Notes: generated from the sequence alone by a model not told the origin. A DNA stretch of 64,000 nt from Paracoccus aestuarii (GCF_028553885.1 NZ_CP067169.1:2591001-2655000), one strand, 5' to 3'; positions 37,680-47,273 are shown, numbered from the stretch's first letter. Numbers and translations are program-made.

Positions 37680-38134
37680 CAGCGGACCTCGAAGACGGCC
37701 TCGATCTCGACCGCGACGCCGAAGGGCAGCGAGGGGGCCGAGACGGCGGCGCGGGCATGGCGGCCGGCATCGCCGAAGACCTCGACCATCAGGTCGGAAC
37801 AGCCGTTGATGACCTTGGGCTGGTCGGTGAAATCGGGGGTGGAGTTCACGAAGCCGGTCAGTTTGACCACGCGGGTCACCCGGTCCAGATCGCCCACCGC
37901 GGATTTCAGCTGCGCGATCAGCGCCAGCCCGCAGCGGCGGGCGGCGGCGGCGCCGTCCTCGACCGAGGTGCCGTCGCCCAGCTTGCCGGTGATCAGCCCG
38001 TTCTCATCCGCGCTGATCTGGCCCGAGATGAAGACCAGGTTGCCGGTCTGCACGAAGGGGACGTAATTGGCGGCGGGCATGGGGGCCTCGGGAAGGGTGA
38101 TGCCCTTGTCGGCCAGGGTTTGCTCGATGCTCAT
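37679..38134 (-). CDS. RidA-family protein
   Basis: RidA-like enzymes hydrolyse reactive enamine/imine intermediates. The 151-aa protein has YVPFVQTGNLVFISGQIS, a subunit-interface stretch LKSAVGDLDRVTRVVKLTGF and the C-terminal HARAAVSAPSLPFGVAVEIE with the family's Arg and Glu. It is longer than E. coli RidA (128 aa), as in the Rid subfamilies with an N-terminal extension. Upstream of the phosphodiesterase. Confidence 0.88.
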   Translation of the reverse strand: MSIEQTLADKGITLPEAPMPAANYVPFVQTGNLVFISGQISADENGLITGKLGDGTSVEDGAAAARRCGLALIAQLKSAVGDLDRVTRVVKLTGFVNSTPDFTDQPKVINGCSDLMVEVFGDAGRHARAAVSAPSLPFGVAVEIEAVFEVR

Positions 38135-38177
38135 GGGATCCTCGCATTGTGATGGGCGGACCCTAGCGCGGACAGGC

Positions 38178-41100
38178 TCAGGCGACCAGAGCCTCGGCGC
38201 GTTTCAGATCCACGGAGACGAGCTGGCTGACGCCCTGTTCGACCATGGTGACGCCGAACAGCCGATCCATCCGCGCCATGGTCACCGCATGATGGGTGAT
38301 GATCAGGAACCGCGTGTCGGTCCGCCGCGTCATCTCGTCCAGCAGGTCGCAGAAGCGGCTGACATTGGCGTCGTCGAGGGGCGCGTCGACCTCGTCCAGC
38401 ACGCAGATGGGCGCGGGATTGGCCAGGAACACCGCAAAGATCAGCGCCATCGCGGTCAGGGTCTGTTCGCCCCCCGACAGGAGGCTGAGCGTCGACAGCC
38501 GCTTGCCGGGCGGCTGGCACATGATCTCCAGCCCCGCATTCAGCGGATCGTCGGATTCGACCAGCACCAGGCGCGCCTCGCCGCCGCCGAACAGCGCGGT
38601 GAAGAGCGTCGCGAAATTGGCGTTCACCGTCTCGAAGGCGGCCAGCAGGCGCTCGCGCCCCTCGCGGTTCAGGCTGCCGATGCCGGCGCGCAGCTTGGCG
38701 ATGGCGGATTCGAGGTCGGTCTTCTCCGCCGCAAGCTGGTCGCGTTCGGCCTCCAGCGCCTGCTTGTCCTCGTCGGCGCGCAGGTTCACCGCGCCCAACG
38801 CGTCGCGGGACGCGCGCAGGCGGGCGATGCGGTCCTCCAAGGCGGCGGCATCCGAGTCGGTGATCTGGCCCAGGCTCGCCCGCAGCTGGTCGGGGGTCTG
38901 ATCGGTTTCCTCGACGATGCGGGCGCGGGCGGCGGCCTCGGCCTCGCGGGCGGCATCGGCGCGGGCTTGGGCGCTGGCACGGGCCTCGCGCGCCTCGGAG
39001 GCCAGGCGTTCGGCATCGCGGGCGGCCATGGCGGCGGTGCGGGCGTGATCCTCGGCCCCGGCCAGGCCCGCACGCGCCGCGGTCAGTCGCGCGATCAGCG
39101 TTTGCTCGCGCGTGTCGAGGTCGGCGCGCCGGTCGGCCAGGATGCCCGGCTGGTCCTGCGCCTCGGCCAGGTCGCCGCAGGCCGCGTCGCGGCGCGAGGC
39201 CAGTTCCGCCGCGCGCGTGCCCGCCTGTTCCAGGCGCAGGCGCCAGCCGGATTGCTCCTTGGCGATCTCCTGCTGGCGCTTCAGGCGGGCCTGGCCCTCG
39301 CGGCGCAATTCGTCCAGGGCGGCGCGGCGGGTCATGGTGGCGATGCGCGCGGCCTCGACGGCGGTGCGGGCATGTTCGACCGCCGCCGCCGCATCGCCGC
39401 GATCGGGCAAGGCCGCCAACTGATCCTCGGCCTCGGCCAGCCGTTCGCGGGCATCCGCGGCATCGGCGCGGTGACGGGCCAGTTCCGCGCCCGCGCTGTC
39501 GGCGCGGCTGGCGGCAAGGGCCAGGTCCGATTCGGCGCGGGTCGCGGCGCGGGCGGCCTCGGACAGCAGGCGCTCGGCCTCGCGGCGGGCGTCGCGGGCG
39601 GATTTCTCGGTCTGGGCGGCGGCGGAAAGGGCGTCGCGCGCGGTCTCATGGGTGGCGCGGGCGTCCTCGGCCCGGGCCTGGGCCTCGTCGGATTGGGCGG
39701 TGATGCGGGCCAGTTCGTTGACCTTCTGCAGATGCAGCGCCGCGGCCGAGCTGGCCTCGCCCGCCATCACCCGCATCCCGTCCCAGCGGAACAGATCGCC
39801 CGCAGGCGTCACCAGCCGCTGGCCGGGCAGCAGGGCGTCCTGCATCGCGGCCCCCCGCGCCGCATCCAGCACCAGCCCGGTCTGGGACAGGCGCCGGGCC
39901 AGCAGCGCAGGGCCGCGCACATGCGGGGCCAGCGGATCGGCACCCGGCGGCAAAGGCTGGGGCGCGTCCCATCCGGGCAGGTCGTGCCAGCCCGACCCGT
40001 CCCCGGTCACGCCCGCGCGCAGATCGTCGCCGAGGGCTGCGCCGAAGGCCGCCTCGTAGCCGCGCGCCACCTCGACCCGGTCCAAGAGCGTCGCCCCGCC
40101 CGAACGGCCCCGATCCACCAGCCGCTGCAGCGCGGTGCGTTCGGCGGCCAGCGCCGCGGCCTCGCCCTCGGCCTCGGCGCGGGACTGGCGGGCGGCGGAT
40201 TCCACGGCCTCCAGATCGGCGCGGGCGGCCTCGGCCTCGGCCAGAGCGTCCTCGGCGGCCAAGGCGCGGTCGCGGGCGGCGTCCTGGGCGGCATCGGCGC
40301 GGTCCAGCGCGGCGCTGGCGGCCTCGCCCGCGGCATCGGCCTGGGCCACGGCCTCGGCGGCCTCGGTCGCGGATCGGTCGGCACGGTCGAACATGCGGCG
40401 CAGATCGGCAGCCAGACGTTCGGCGGATTGGTGGCGCGCGGCCAGACGGGCGGATTCGTCGGTCAGCTCGGCCAAGCGCGCCTCGACCTCGCGCAGCGTG
40501 TCCGAGGCCGCCTCGGCCAGTTCGGACGCGACCTCCACCCGGTCGTCATGGCCTTGGGCCGCGCGGTCCAGCTCGGTGCCTTCCCAGTCCAGGCGGTCCA
40601 TCACCTCGACCGCGTCGCGGTTCAGCGCCTCCTCGCGATCGATGTCGCGGTCCAGCTGGGCGATGCGGGCAGACAGGGCGGCGATGGCCTGGGTCGCGCG
40701 GGCCTCGGCCTCGGTCAGGGCATCGCGTTCGGCGGCAAGGCGCTGGACGAGGGCGGCGGCGATCTGCTCCTCCTCGCGCAGGGGGGGCAACGCGGCCTCG
40801 GCCGTGGCGCGCGCACCTTCGGCGGCGTCAGATGCCGCGCCTGCCTCGGTCGCCGCCCGCAGCGCGCGGGCCAGCGCCTCGGCGGCGGAAAGGCGCGCGG
40901 CCTCGGCATCCGACCAGCGGCGCCACAGCAACAGCCCCTCGGCCTGGCGCAAAGCGGCGCCGATCTCGCGGTATCTCGCGGCCGCGCGGGCCTGACGGGC
41001 CAGGCTGGCGGCCTGTGTGGACAGCTGGTCCAGCGTATCATCCACCCGCGTCAGGTTCGCCTCGGCCCCGTTCAGCTTGAGTTCGGCCTCGTGGCGCCGC

Positions 41101-41624
41101 GCATAGAGGCCCGAGATGCCCGCCGCCTCCTCCAGGATACGGCGGCGGTTTTTGGGCTTGGCGTTGATCAGCTCGCTGATCTGGCCCTGACGCACCAGCG
41201 CCGGGCTGTGCGCCCCGGTCGAGGCATCCGCGAACAGCATCTGCACGTCGCGCGCCCGCACGTCCTTGCCGGCGATCTTGTAGGCGCTGCCCGCGTCGCG
41301 GGTGATGCGGCGGGTGATGTCGAACTGGTCGTCATCGTTAAAGCCCGCGGGCGCCAGCCGGTCGCGATTGTCGATGGTCAGCGAGACCTCGGCATGGGCG
41401 CGCGCGCCGCGCCGCGTGGTGCCGGCGAAGATCACGTCCTCCATCCCGTCGCCGCGCATGGCGGTGGGGCGGTTCTCGCCCATGACCCAACGCAGCGCCT
41501 CCAGCAGGTTCGACTTGCCGCAGCCATTGGGGCCGACCACGCCGGTCAGCCCCTCGCGGATGACCAGGTCGGTCGGGTCGACGAAGCTCTTGAAGCCGTT
41601 CAGGCGCAGGCGGTCGAAACGCAA
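38178..41624 (-). CDS. smc: Chromosome segregation protein SMC
   Basis: A 1148-aa structural-maintenance-of-chromosomes ATPase. N-terminal Walker A GPNGCGKSNLLEALRWVMGE (residues about 30-50) and C-terminal LSLLSGGEQTLTAMALIFAV plus Walker B ICVLDEVDAPLDDANV lie at the ends of a long Ala/Glu/Arg-rich antiparallel coiled coil, with the hinge at about residues 500-640 (LLDRVEVARGYEAAFGAALGDD). It acts with ScpA and ScpB in chromosome organisation; they are not in this window. Its high G+C gives very long shadow frames on the opposite strand. Confidence 0.96.
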   Translation of the reverse strand: MRFDRLRLNGFKSFVDPTDLVIREGLTGVVGPNGCGKSNLLEALRWVMGENRPTAMRGDGMEDVIFAGTTRRGARAHAEVSLTIDNRDRLAPAGFNDDDQFDITRRITRDAGSAYKIAGKDVRARDVQMLFADASTGAHSPALVRQGQISELINAKPKNRRRILEEAAGISGLYARRHEAELKLNGAEANLTRVDDTLDQLSTQAASLARQARAAARYREIGAALRQAEGLLLWRRWSDAEAARLSAAEALARALRAATEAGAASDAAEGARATAEAALPPLREEEQIAAALVQRLAAERDALTEAEARATQAIAALSARIAQLDRDIDREEALNRDAVEVMDRLDWEGTELDRAAQGHDDRVEVASELAEAASDTLREVEARLAELTDESARLAARHQSAERLAADLRRMFDRADRSATEAAEAVAQADAAGEAASAALDRADAAQDAARDRALAAEDALAEAEAARADLEAVESAARQSRAEAEGEAAALAAERTALQRLVDRGRSGGATLLDRVEVARGYEAAFGAALGDDLRAGVTGDGSGWHDLPGWDAPQPLPPGADPLAPHVRGPALLARRLSQTGLVLDAARGAAMQDALLPGQRLVTPAGDLFRWDGMRVMAGEASSAAALHLQKVNELARITAQSDEAQARAEDARATHETARDALSAAAQTEKSARDARREAERLLSEAARAATRAESDLALAASRADSAGAELARHRADAADARERLAEAEDQLAALPDRGDAAAAVEHARTAVEAARIATMTRRAALDELRREGQARLKRQQEIAKEQSGWRLRLEQAGTRAAELASRRDAACGDLAEAQDQPGILADRRADLDTREQTLIARLTAARAGLAGAEDHARTAAMAARDAERLASEAREARASAQARADAAREAEAAARARIVEETDQTPDQLRASLGQITDSDAAALEDRIARLRASRDALGAVNLRADEDKQALEAERDQLAAEKTDLESAIAKLRAGIGSLNREGRERLLAAFETVNANFATLFTALFGGGEARLVLVESDDPLNAGLEIMCQPPGKRLSTLSLLSGGEQTLTAMALIFAVFLANPAPICVLDEVDAPLDDANVSRFCDLLDEMTRRTDTRFLIITHHAVTMARMDRLFGVTMVEQGVSQLVSVDLKRAEALVA

Positions 41625-41748
41625 GGGGCGGGGTCCGTGGGGCGGTGAAAGGATGGGTGATCTTCCATGGCCCGGGGGGGCAAGTCAACCGGAGCGCCCG
41701 TGATCGCGGCCACTGGCGCGGCGCGGGGGCTCCGGCTAGTCTGGCGCG

Positions 41749-42129
41749 ATGATCCAGACGCTTGCCATCATCCTGGGCTTCCAGCTGACCGGAGAGGTCC
41801 TGTCCCGCGCCCTGTCCCTGCCGCTGCCCGGGCCGGTGACAGGGCTGGTGCTGCTGGTCCTGGCCTGCATCCTGCGGCCCGCTTTGGCCGAAGCGATCCG
41901 GCCGGTGACGCAAGGGCTGCTGGCGCATCTGTCGCTGTTCTTCGTGCCGGCGGGGGTGGGGATCGTGGCGCATTGGGATCTGCTGCGCGACCAGGGGCTG
42001 GGGCTGGCCGTGGCGCTGATGGGATCGACGCTGCTGGCCATCGCGGCGGGGGCCTGGGCCTTCACCGCCGTGGCCCGGCTGACCGGGTCCGAGGAGCGCG
42101 AGGCGCTGCGGGACCAAGGCCGTGAGTGA
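41749..42129 (+). CDS. lrgA: CidA/LrgA family membrane protein
   Basis: A 126-aa protein with four hydrophobic helices (LAIILGFQLTGEVLSRAL; PGPVTGLVLLVLAC; FFVPAGVGIVAHWD), the holin-like LrgA/CidA pattern. LrgA and LrgB proteins are linked to murein hydrolase control or small-acid export. It overlaps lrgB by 8 nt. Divergent from smc. Confidence 0.9.
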   Translation: MIQTLAIILGFQLTGEVLSRALSLPLPGPVTGLVLLVLACILRPALAEAIRPVTQGLLAHLSLFFVPAGVGIVAHWDLLRDQGLGLAVALMGSTLLAIAAGAWAFTAVARLTGSEEREALRDQGRE

Positions 42130-42841
42130 TCCGGCGCTGATCTGGTCCTATCTGGCGCAGGGGCCGCTCTTGTGGCTGACGGCGACGCTGCTGGCTTATC
42201 TGGCGGGGGATGCGGTGTCGCGCCGCCTCGGACGGGCCAGCTGGGCCAACCCGGTGCTGGTCGCGGTGATCCTGCTTGCGGTGCTGCTGGGCGCGACGGG
42301 CACCGATTACGCGACCTATTTCGAGGGCGCGCAGTTCGTCCATTTCATGCTGGGCCCGGCCACGGTTGCGCTGGCCCTGCCGCTTTACGACAACCTACCC
42401 CGCGTGCGCCGCGCCGCGCTGCCGATGGTGGCGGGGCTGCTGGCGGGATCGGGGGTTGCGGTCCTCTCGGCCCTGCTGATCGCGCGCGCCTTCGGGATCG
42501 AGGGATCGGTGCTAGCCTCGCTGGCGCCGAAGTCCACGACCGCGCCGGTGGCCATCGGCATCGCCGAACAGCTGGGCGGCCAACCGACGCTGACCGCCGC
42601 GCTAGTGCTGCTGACCGGGATCTTCGGCGCCATCGTGGTGACGCCCCTGTTGAACGCGCTGAAGATCCGCGACTGGCGCGCGCGCGGCTTCGCTGTGGGG
42701 GTCGCGGCCCACGGGATCGGGACCGCCCGGGCGTTTCAGGTGAATGCCACCGCGGGCGCGTTCTCAGGGATAGGCATGGGTTTGAATGCGGTATTGACGG
42801 CGATCATCGCGCCTTTGGCCCTACGTCTGTTCGGCGGCTAG
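42122..42841 (+). CDS. lrgB: LrgB family membrane protein
   Basis: A 239-aa polytopic membrane protein of the LrgB/CidB/PLGG family, partner of LrgA. Conserved segments: FMLGPATVALALPLYDNLPR, LAPKSTTAPVAIGIAEQLGG, HGIGTARAFQVNATAGAFSGIGMGLN. An IS427-type element is inserted exactly at the stop codon: TA of TAG is the target duplication and the G is the first base of the IS. The protein is intact. Confidence 0.92.
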   Translation: MSDPALIWSYLAQGPLLWLTATLLAYLAGDAVSRRLGRASWANPVLVAVILLAVLLGATGTDYATYFEGAQFVHFMLGPATVALALPLYDNLPRVRRAALPMVAGLLAGSGVAVLSALLIARAFGIEGSVLASLAPKSTTAPVAIGIAEQLGGQPTLTAALVLLTGIFGAIVVTPLLNALKIRDWRARGFAVGVAAHGIGTARAFQVNATAGAFSGIGMGLNAVLTAIIAPLALRLFGG

Positions 42842-42903
42842 GCTCCAGACCCATTGATCTTACGGTCTTTGCATGATTCAGGCTCCTCAAGGAGACCTGA
42901 TCG

Positions 42904-43275
42904 ATGAGTAATCTTTACTGGCTGAGCGACGCCCAAATGGAGCGTCTGAAACCGTTCTTTCCCAAGAGCCATGGCAAGCCCCGGGTCGATGATCGTCGCG
43001 TTCTCAGCGGCATAATTTTCATCAATCGTAATGGGTTGCGGTGGTGTGACGCGCCGAAGGAATACGGCCCGGCCAAAACCCTCTACAACCGCTGGAAGCG
43101 CTGGAGCGATAACGGGGTTTTTGCCCGGATCATTGTCGGCCTTGCCGCCGAGAGCGCCGAGCACAAGACGATCATGAATGACGCGACCTATCTCACGGCA
43201 CACCGCACGGCCTCGAGCCTTGGGGTGAAAAAGGGGGGCGCGGGCGCCAGATCGGGCGCACCAAAGGCGGTATGA
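42904..43275 (+). CDS. IS427-type transposase, first frame
   Basis: This is the N-terminal part of the DDE transposase (DUF4096-type): YWLSDAQMERLKPFFPKSHG, RRVLSGIIFINRNGLRWCDAP, KTLYNRWKRWSDNGVF. At 43228-43238 the run AAAAAGGGGGG is a classical slippery sequence. A -1 slip joins this frame to the second one (GRQIGRTKGGMNTKLH follows in that frame), giving the full transposase. Without slipping it ends as 123 aa. Confidence 0.88.
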   Translation: MSNLYWLSDAQMERLKPFFPKSHGKPRVDDRRVLSGIIFINRNGLRWCDAPKEYGPAKTLYNRWKRWSDNGVFARIIVGLAAESAEHKTIMNDATYLTAHRTASSLGVKKGGAGARSGAPKAV

Positions 43276-43661
43276 ACACCAAGTTGCACGCTGTCGCCGA
43301 TGCGAAGGGGCGGCCGATCGGGTTCTTCATGTCGGCCGGCCAGGTTAGCGATTACACCGGCGCGGCGGCGCTGCTGGGCAGCCTGCCGAAGGCTGAGTGG
43401 CTTCTGGCCGACAGGGGCTACGACGCTGACTGGTTCAGAGACGCTTTGAAAGACAAGGGGATAAAGGTTCGCATCCCCGGACGGAGGTCCCGCAAGAAGG
43501 TCGTCAAATACGACAAGCGGCGTTACAAAAGGCGTAACCGCATCGAAATCATGTTCGGACGTCTGAAGGACTGGAGGCGCGTCGCAACCCGTTATGACCG
43601 CTGCCCGGAAACGTTCTTCTCAGCGATCATGCTCGCCGCAACCGTCTTGTTCTGGCTGTGA
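43272..43661 (+). CDS. IS427-type transposase, second frame
   Basis: This is the C-terminal DDE part: MNTKLHAVADAKGRPIGFFM, LLADRGYDADWFRDAL, and RNRIEIMFGRLKDWRRVATRYDR with the final Glu motif. It overlaps the first frame by ATGA but is normally made as a fusion through the -1 frameshift. All catalytic segments are intact. Confidence 0.88.
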   Translation: MNTKLHAVADAKGRPIGFFMSAGQVSDYTGAAALLGSLPKAEWLLADRGYDADWFRDALKDKGIKVRIPGRRSRKKVVKYDKRRYKRRNRIEIMFGRLKDWRRVATRYDRCPETFFSAIMLAATVLFWL

Positions 43662-43775
43662 AACTTAATGAGTCTGGAGCCTAGACATCTGAGCCAGACA
43701 GATTCATCCCAAATCCGATCCAACAGATGCCGGGACTGAACAGTTCTGGGGGCTGCTCGGCGAACTGAATGCCCC

Positions 43776-43813
43776 TCGCCATCGGGCTTGAACCGGTGGC
43801 GCCCGCTGGCTCA
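43776..43813. repeat. Short stem-loop insert, copy 2
   Basis: 38 bp on the transposase strand: arms GCCAGCGGGC and GCCCGATGGC (one mismatch in ten) around a loop with CCACCGGTTCAA. It shares the 19-bp core GCGCCACCGGTTCAAGCCC with copy 1 at 44090-44128. It splits the expected TILTDNGIQFAEQ segment, a net gain of about 37 nt. Confidence 0.75.
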
Positions 43814-44089
43814 ATCGGTGAGAATGGTATGGACCTGATACGATGAGGCGACCCGCCGAATGCTTCGAGCATGCGCTGCAAGAGTTCCCAGGCTGTCTTC
43901 CTGTCTGCCTTGTCGACGAGCTGGGTGACGGCAAACTTGCTCGTGCGGTCGATGCCAACGAACAGAAAGAGCTTGCCCTCATCGGTCTGCACCTCGGCGA
44001 TGTCGATGTGAAAGAAGCCGATGGGGTAGCGTTTGAACTTCTGCCGCTTCGGTTTGCTGCCCTCCACGTCAGGCAGCCGAGAGATGCAT

Positions 44090-44128
44090 TCGTCATTGGG
44101 CTTGAACCGGTGGCGCCGCAATGGCTCA
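44090..44128. repeat. Short stem-loop insert, copy 1
   Basis: 39 bp with the same 19-bp core as copy 2. The arm sequence is CATTG paired with CAATG, where copy 2 has CAGCG with CGATG, so the arms differ but still pair. It splits the expected LQRHGISRLPD segment with a net gain of about 37 nt. Confidence 0.75.
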
Positions 44129-44196
44129 TCGCTGCAGACACCGATGGAGCGCTGAGCGTGTCACGTGCGGGATGGATGGCTGCAGGGCATAGAGGC

Positions 44197-44244
44197 GTTC
44201 TGCGCTACAAACGATCCCCCGGATCGTTTGCTTCACGCTTGAAC
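44197..44244. repeat. Palindromic element, copy B (inside IS481-type gene)
   Basis: 48 bp: inner arms CAAACGATCC (44208-44217) and GGATCGTTTG (44221-44230), CCC loop, and outer arms GTTC/GCG and CGC/GAAC. The core is the same as copy A at 2535-2585 in the IS3 element; the outer arms differ but still pair. Confidence 0.8.
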
Positions 44245-44631
44245 TCCCGCGGCAGCAGCGTGTGCCGTCGGAAAGCGACGATGGTCGCCTCCTCAGCCTC
44301 GGTCAGGATCGTCGAGCGCGGTTCCTTTTGGCCCGGTCTTGAGGTCCTCGACCGTCTGGCGCTTGCGCCACTTCGCAACCGTCTTGGGATTGATCCCAAG
44401 ATCCCGGCTCAGTTGCGCGCGCGAAGCTTGCGATCATTCGGGCCAGGCCCTCGGACCGATGGCGAGCCGGCCCTCATTATTGCAGCTCTTACGGCAAGCG
44501 TGGTCATGGCGCTTCCATGGCGAACCTGGCCCATAATGCTTCCTTCCATTCCCGCGAAAGGATCACACCATCAAACCGTGGGATCAAACAACTAGGTCCA
44601 AATACCCAATCGCCACGCCAAGCAAGGGCGA

Positions 44632-45168
44632 TCAGGCTGATTTGGGGCGGAACGCCTCCAAACGCTGCGGGTCGGTCTCGATCCGGGCCGCGCCCATCAG
44701 GTCCAAGCAATAGGGGACGGCGGCAAAGACCGCGTCCAGGCAGGTCGCGATGGCCGCGGGCTTGCCGGGGATGGTGATGATCAGCGTCTTGCCGCGGATC
44801 GCGGCGGTCTGGCGCGACAGGATGGCGGTCGGCACCTCGCGGAGAGAGGCGCGGCGCATCTCCTCTCCGAAACCGGGCAGTTCCTTGTCCATGATGTCGG
44901 CGACCGCCTCGGGCGTCAGGTCGCGCGGGGCGGGGCCGGTGCCGCCGGTGACCAGGATCAGGTCCGCGCCACCGTCGGCCAGGTCGCGCAGGGTGCTGGC
45001 CACGCTGTCGCGGCCGTCGGGGATGATGTGGCGGTCGATGGTCATGGGCGAGGTGATGACGCCCCGCAGCCAGGCCTCGGCACCGGGGCCGCCCTTGTCC
45101 TCGTACTCGCCCCGCGACGCGCGGTCGCTGACGGTGACGATGGCGATGCGGGCGGCCCCGGCGGTCAT
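44632..45168 (-). CDS. mog: Molybdopterin adenylyltransferase (MoaB/Mog family)
   Basis: It activates molybdopterin by adenylylation for molybdenum insertion. The 178-aa protein has [21 protein letters not shown], the MPT-binding [18 protein letters not shown] and [13 protein letters not shown]. The start overlaps the argG stop by 4 nt, so they are co-transcribed, an unrelated pairing. Its 3' end faces the IS481 remnant. Confidence 0.9.
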   Translation of the reverse strand: MTAGAARIAIVTVSDRASRGEYEDKGGPGAEAWLRGVITSPMTIDRHIIPDGRDSVASTLRDLADGGADLILVTGGTGPAPRDLTPEAVADIMDKELPGFGEEMRRASLREVPTAILSRQTAAIRGKTLIITIPGKPAAIATCLDAVFAAVPYCLDLMGAARIETDPQRLEAFRPKSA

Positions 45169-46394
45169 TTCGCCACACGGGCGTTGCGGTTGGCGATCAG
45201 CCTCAGGCGCAGCGCGTTCAGGCGGATGAAGCCCGCAGCGTCCTTCTGGTCATAGGCGCCGGCGTCGTCCTCGAAAGTCACATGCGCCTCGGAATAGAGC
45301 GAATGATCCGACCAGCGGCCCACGCAGGTTGCCAGACCCTTGTAGAGCTTCAGCCGCACGGTGCCGGTGACATGTTCCTGCGACTTGTCGATCAGGGCCT
45401 GCAGCATCTCGCGTTCCGGGCTGAACCAGAAGCCGTTATAGATCAGCTCCGCATAGCGCGGCATGATCGAATCCTTCAGGTGGCCCGCGCCGCTGTCCAG
45501 GGTGATCTGCTCGATGCCGCGATGGGCCTCCAACAGGACCGTGCCGCCCGGCGTCTCATAGATGCCGCGCGACTTCATGCCGACAAAGCGGTTCTCGACG
45601 AAGTCGAGGCGCCCGATGCCATGCGCGCCGCCCAGTTCGTTCAGCCTGGTCAGGATCGTGGCGGGCGACATGGCCTCGCCGTTGATCGCGACCGCGTCGC
45701 CCTTCTCAAATGTCACCTCGATGAATTCGGGCTGATCGGGGGCGTCCTCGGGGTTCACGGTGCGCTGATAGACATAGTCGGGCGCGGCCACCGCCGGGTC
45801 CTCCAGTGCCTTGCCCTCACTGGAGGTGTGCAGCAGGTTCGCGTCCACGCTGAACGGCGCCTCGCCGCGCTTGTCCTTGGCGATGGGGATCTGGTTCTTC
45901 TCGGCGAACTCGATCAGCTTGGTGCGGCTGGTCAGGTCCCATTCCCGCCAGGGCGCGATCACCTTGATCGACGGGTCCAGCGCATAGGCCGACAGCTCGA
46001 ACCGGACCTGGTCGTTGCCCTTGCCGGTCGCGCCATGCGCCACCGCATCCGCGCCCGATTCCTGCGCGATCCGCACCAGATGCTGCGAGATCAGCGGCCG
46101 GGCGATCGACGTGCCCAGCAGATACAGCCCCTCGTAGAGCGCATTGGCCCGGAACATCGGGAAGACGAAATCGCGCACGAATTCCTCGCGCACGTCAACG
46201 ATGTGGATGTTCTCGGGCGCGATGCCCAGCATCAGCGCCTTCTCGCGCGCGGGCTCCAGCTCCTCGCCCTGGCCCAGATCGGCGGTGAAGGTCACCACCT
46301 CGCAGCCATATTCGGTCTGCAGCCATTTCAGGATGATCGAGGTATCAAGCCCCCCCGAATAGGCGAGGACGACTTTTTTCGGCGCGTCGGACAT
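45165..46394 (-). CDS. argG: Argininosuccinate synthase
   Basis: It joins citrulline and aspartate using ATP in arginine synthesis. The 409-aa protein has the N-type ATP pyrophosphatase loop [16 protein letters not shown] (residues 10-25), [14 protein letters not shown] and [21 protein letters not shown]. Length matches the family. First gene of the argG-mog pair. Confidence 0.96.
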   Translation of the reverse strand: MSDAPKKVVLAYSGGLDTSIILKWLQTEYGCEVVTFTADLGQGEELEPAREKALMLGIAPENIHIVDVREEFVRDFVFPMFRANALYEGLYLLGTSIARPLISQHLVRIAQESGADAVAHGATGKGNDQVRFELSAYALDPSIKVIAPWREWDLTSRTKLIEFAEKNQIPIAKDKRGEAPFSVDANLLHTSSEGKALEDPAVAAPDYVYQRTVNPEDAPDQPEFIEVTFEKGDAVAINGEAMSPATILTRLNELGGAHGIGRLDFVENRFVGMKSRGIYETPGGTVLLEAHRGIEQITLDSGAGHLKDSIMPRYAELIYNGFWFSPEREMLQALIDKSQEHVTGTVRLKLYKGLATCVGRWSDHSLYSEAHVTFEDDAGAYDQKDAAGFIRLNALRLRLIANRNARVAK

Positions 46395-46499
46395 GCGGTT
46401 AACCCTTCGTCGAAGTTTCAGCGGGAATACGGCGATTTGCGCGTTGTCACAAGGGTTCGGGGGCGATTAGCGTGAGCGCGATTTCAATCAGGTGATTTG

Positions 46500-47234
46500 A
46501 TGCTGGCCTGTCGATTGGTGTTTCATGCCGTCCGGCAGCTTTTGGGCAACCGGGGCGCCACGCTGCGGTTGTCGCTGCTGCCCGGGCTGCTGTGGCTGGG
46601 CTTTGCGGCGGGACCGATGCTGCTGGTGGGGACACCGCAGCTGCGGGTCCAGGGTGGGGGCGTCGTGCCGCTTGAGGCGGCGATGCTGCTGGCCATCGCC
46701 CTCCATGTCGCGATGGCGGTCGCGTGGCATCGCCACATCCTGCTGGGCGAGCCCGCGCGTCTGCGCGACGCCGGGCGCGGGCGGCAGATGCTGGCCTATC
46801 TGGGTCGGCTGGGCATGGTCCTGCTGGCCCTGATGCCCGCCATGGCGGCGGCCTTCCTGCTGCTCGGCGTGGCGGTGCGTTTGGGCAGCCAGCCCGCTTG
46901 GATCGTCGCCGTGGCTTTCGCCGGCAACGTGCTGCTGAACGCGCTGATCCTGCGCCTGCTGACGGTGCTGCCGGGCGCGGCGCTGCGCCATTCCCGGCCC
47001 TGGGGGGCCGCATGGGCGGCGACGAAGGGTCGGGGATCGACCTTCCTGCTGCTAGGTCTGGCGACGACGGCGGCGCAGACCCTGATGCCGCATGTCATCG
47101 GGTCGATGGCATCGACATCGGTGACGCAGGCGGTGCTGGTGCATGCGGCGCTGTCCTGGCTGGGCGCGTTGATCACGTTGTCGCTGATCACCACCCTCTG
47201 GGGGCATTTCGTCGAAGAGCGTGCGCTGCGCTGA
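46500..47234 (+). CDS. Membrane protein of unknown function, 244 aa
   Basis: It has about six hydrophobic stretches (LSLLPGLLWLGFAAGPMLLV; EAAMLLAIALHVAMAVA; LGMVLLALMPAMAAAFLLLG; WIVAVAFAGNVLLNALILRL; and two near the C-terminus) with the FHAVRQLLGNRGATLRLSL start. No family is recognised. The ATG at 46500 follows AGGTGAT. Divergent from argG, 40 nt before ilvA. Confidence 0.75.
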   Translation: MLACRLVFHAVRQLLGNRGATLRLSLLPGLLWLGFAAGPMLLVGTPQLRVQGGGVVPLEAAMLLAIALHVAMAVAWHRHILLGEPARLRDAGRGRQMLAYLGRLGMVLLALMPAMAAAFLLLGVAVRLGSQPAWIVAVAFAGNVLLNALILRLLTVLPGAALRHSRPWGAAWAATKGRGSTFLLLGLATTAAQTLMPHVIGSMASTSVTQAVLVHAALSWLGALITLSLITTLWGHFVEERALR

Positions 47235-47273
47235 CGGCTTGCCAAGGGGCGCGTTTCGCGGCATGGGCGGGGC

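Larger units (their letters stand above)
42841..43681 (+). mobile_element. IS5-family, IS427-group insertion sequence
   Basis: 841 bp. The terminal inverted repeats start GGCTCCAGACCCATT (left) and GGCTCCAGACTCATT (right, complementary strand). Flanking TA at 42839-42840 and 43682-43683 is the 2-bp target duplication typical of IS427. It carries two overlapping frames, joined by a likely -1 frameshift. It looks intact and recent, in contrast to the other IS sequences here. Confidence 0.92.
43682..44534 (-). pseudogene. IS481-type transposase, broken and 3'-truncated
   Basis: Starting near the ATG at 44534 (MGQVRHGSAM), fragments follow the IS481 transposase: TVAKW-like DNA-binding region, TILTEAEEATIVAFRRHTLLP, ISRLPDVEGSKPKRQKFKRY, then the DDE core FFHIDIAEVQTDEGKLFLFV, GIDRTSKFAVTQLVDKADRK and GIQFAEQP. 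Three small palindromic inserts interrupt it at 44197-44244, 44090-44128 and 43776-43813, plus a frameshift near 44425. The C-terminal third is absent. The IS427 element lies directly at its truncated end. Confidence 0.8.

Noticed and set aside
38067-41648. A 1193-codon open frame on the plus strand opposite smc
   Set aside because: It is the antisense shadow of smc, caused by G+C-rich third positions; its product is Gly/Arg/Gln-rich with no domain, while smc has all its motifs.
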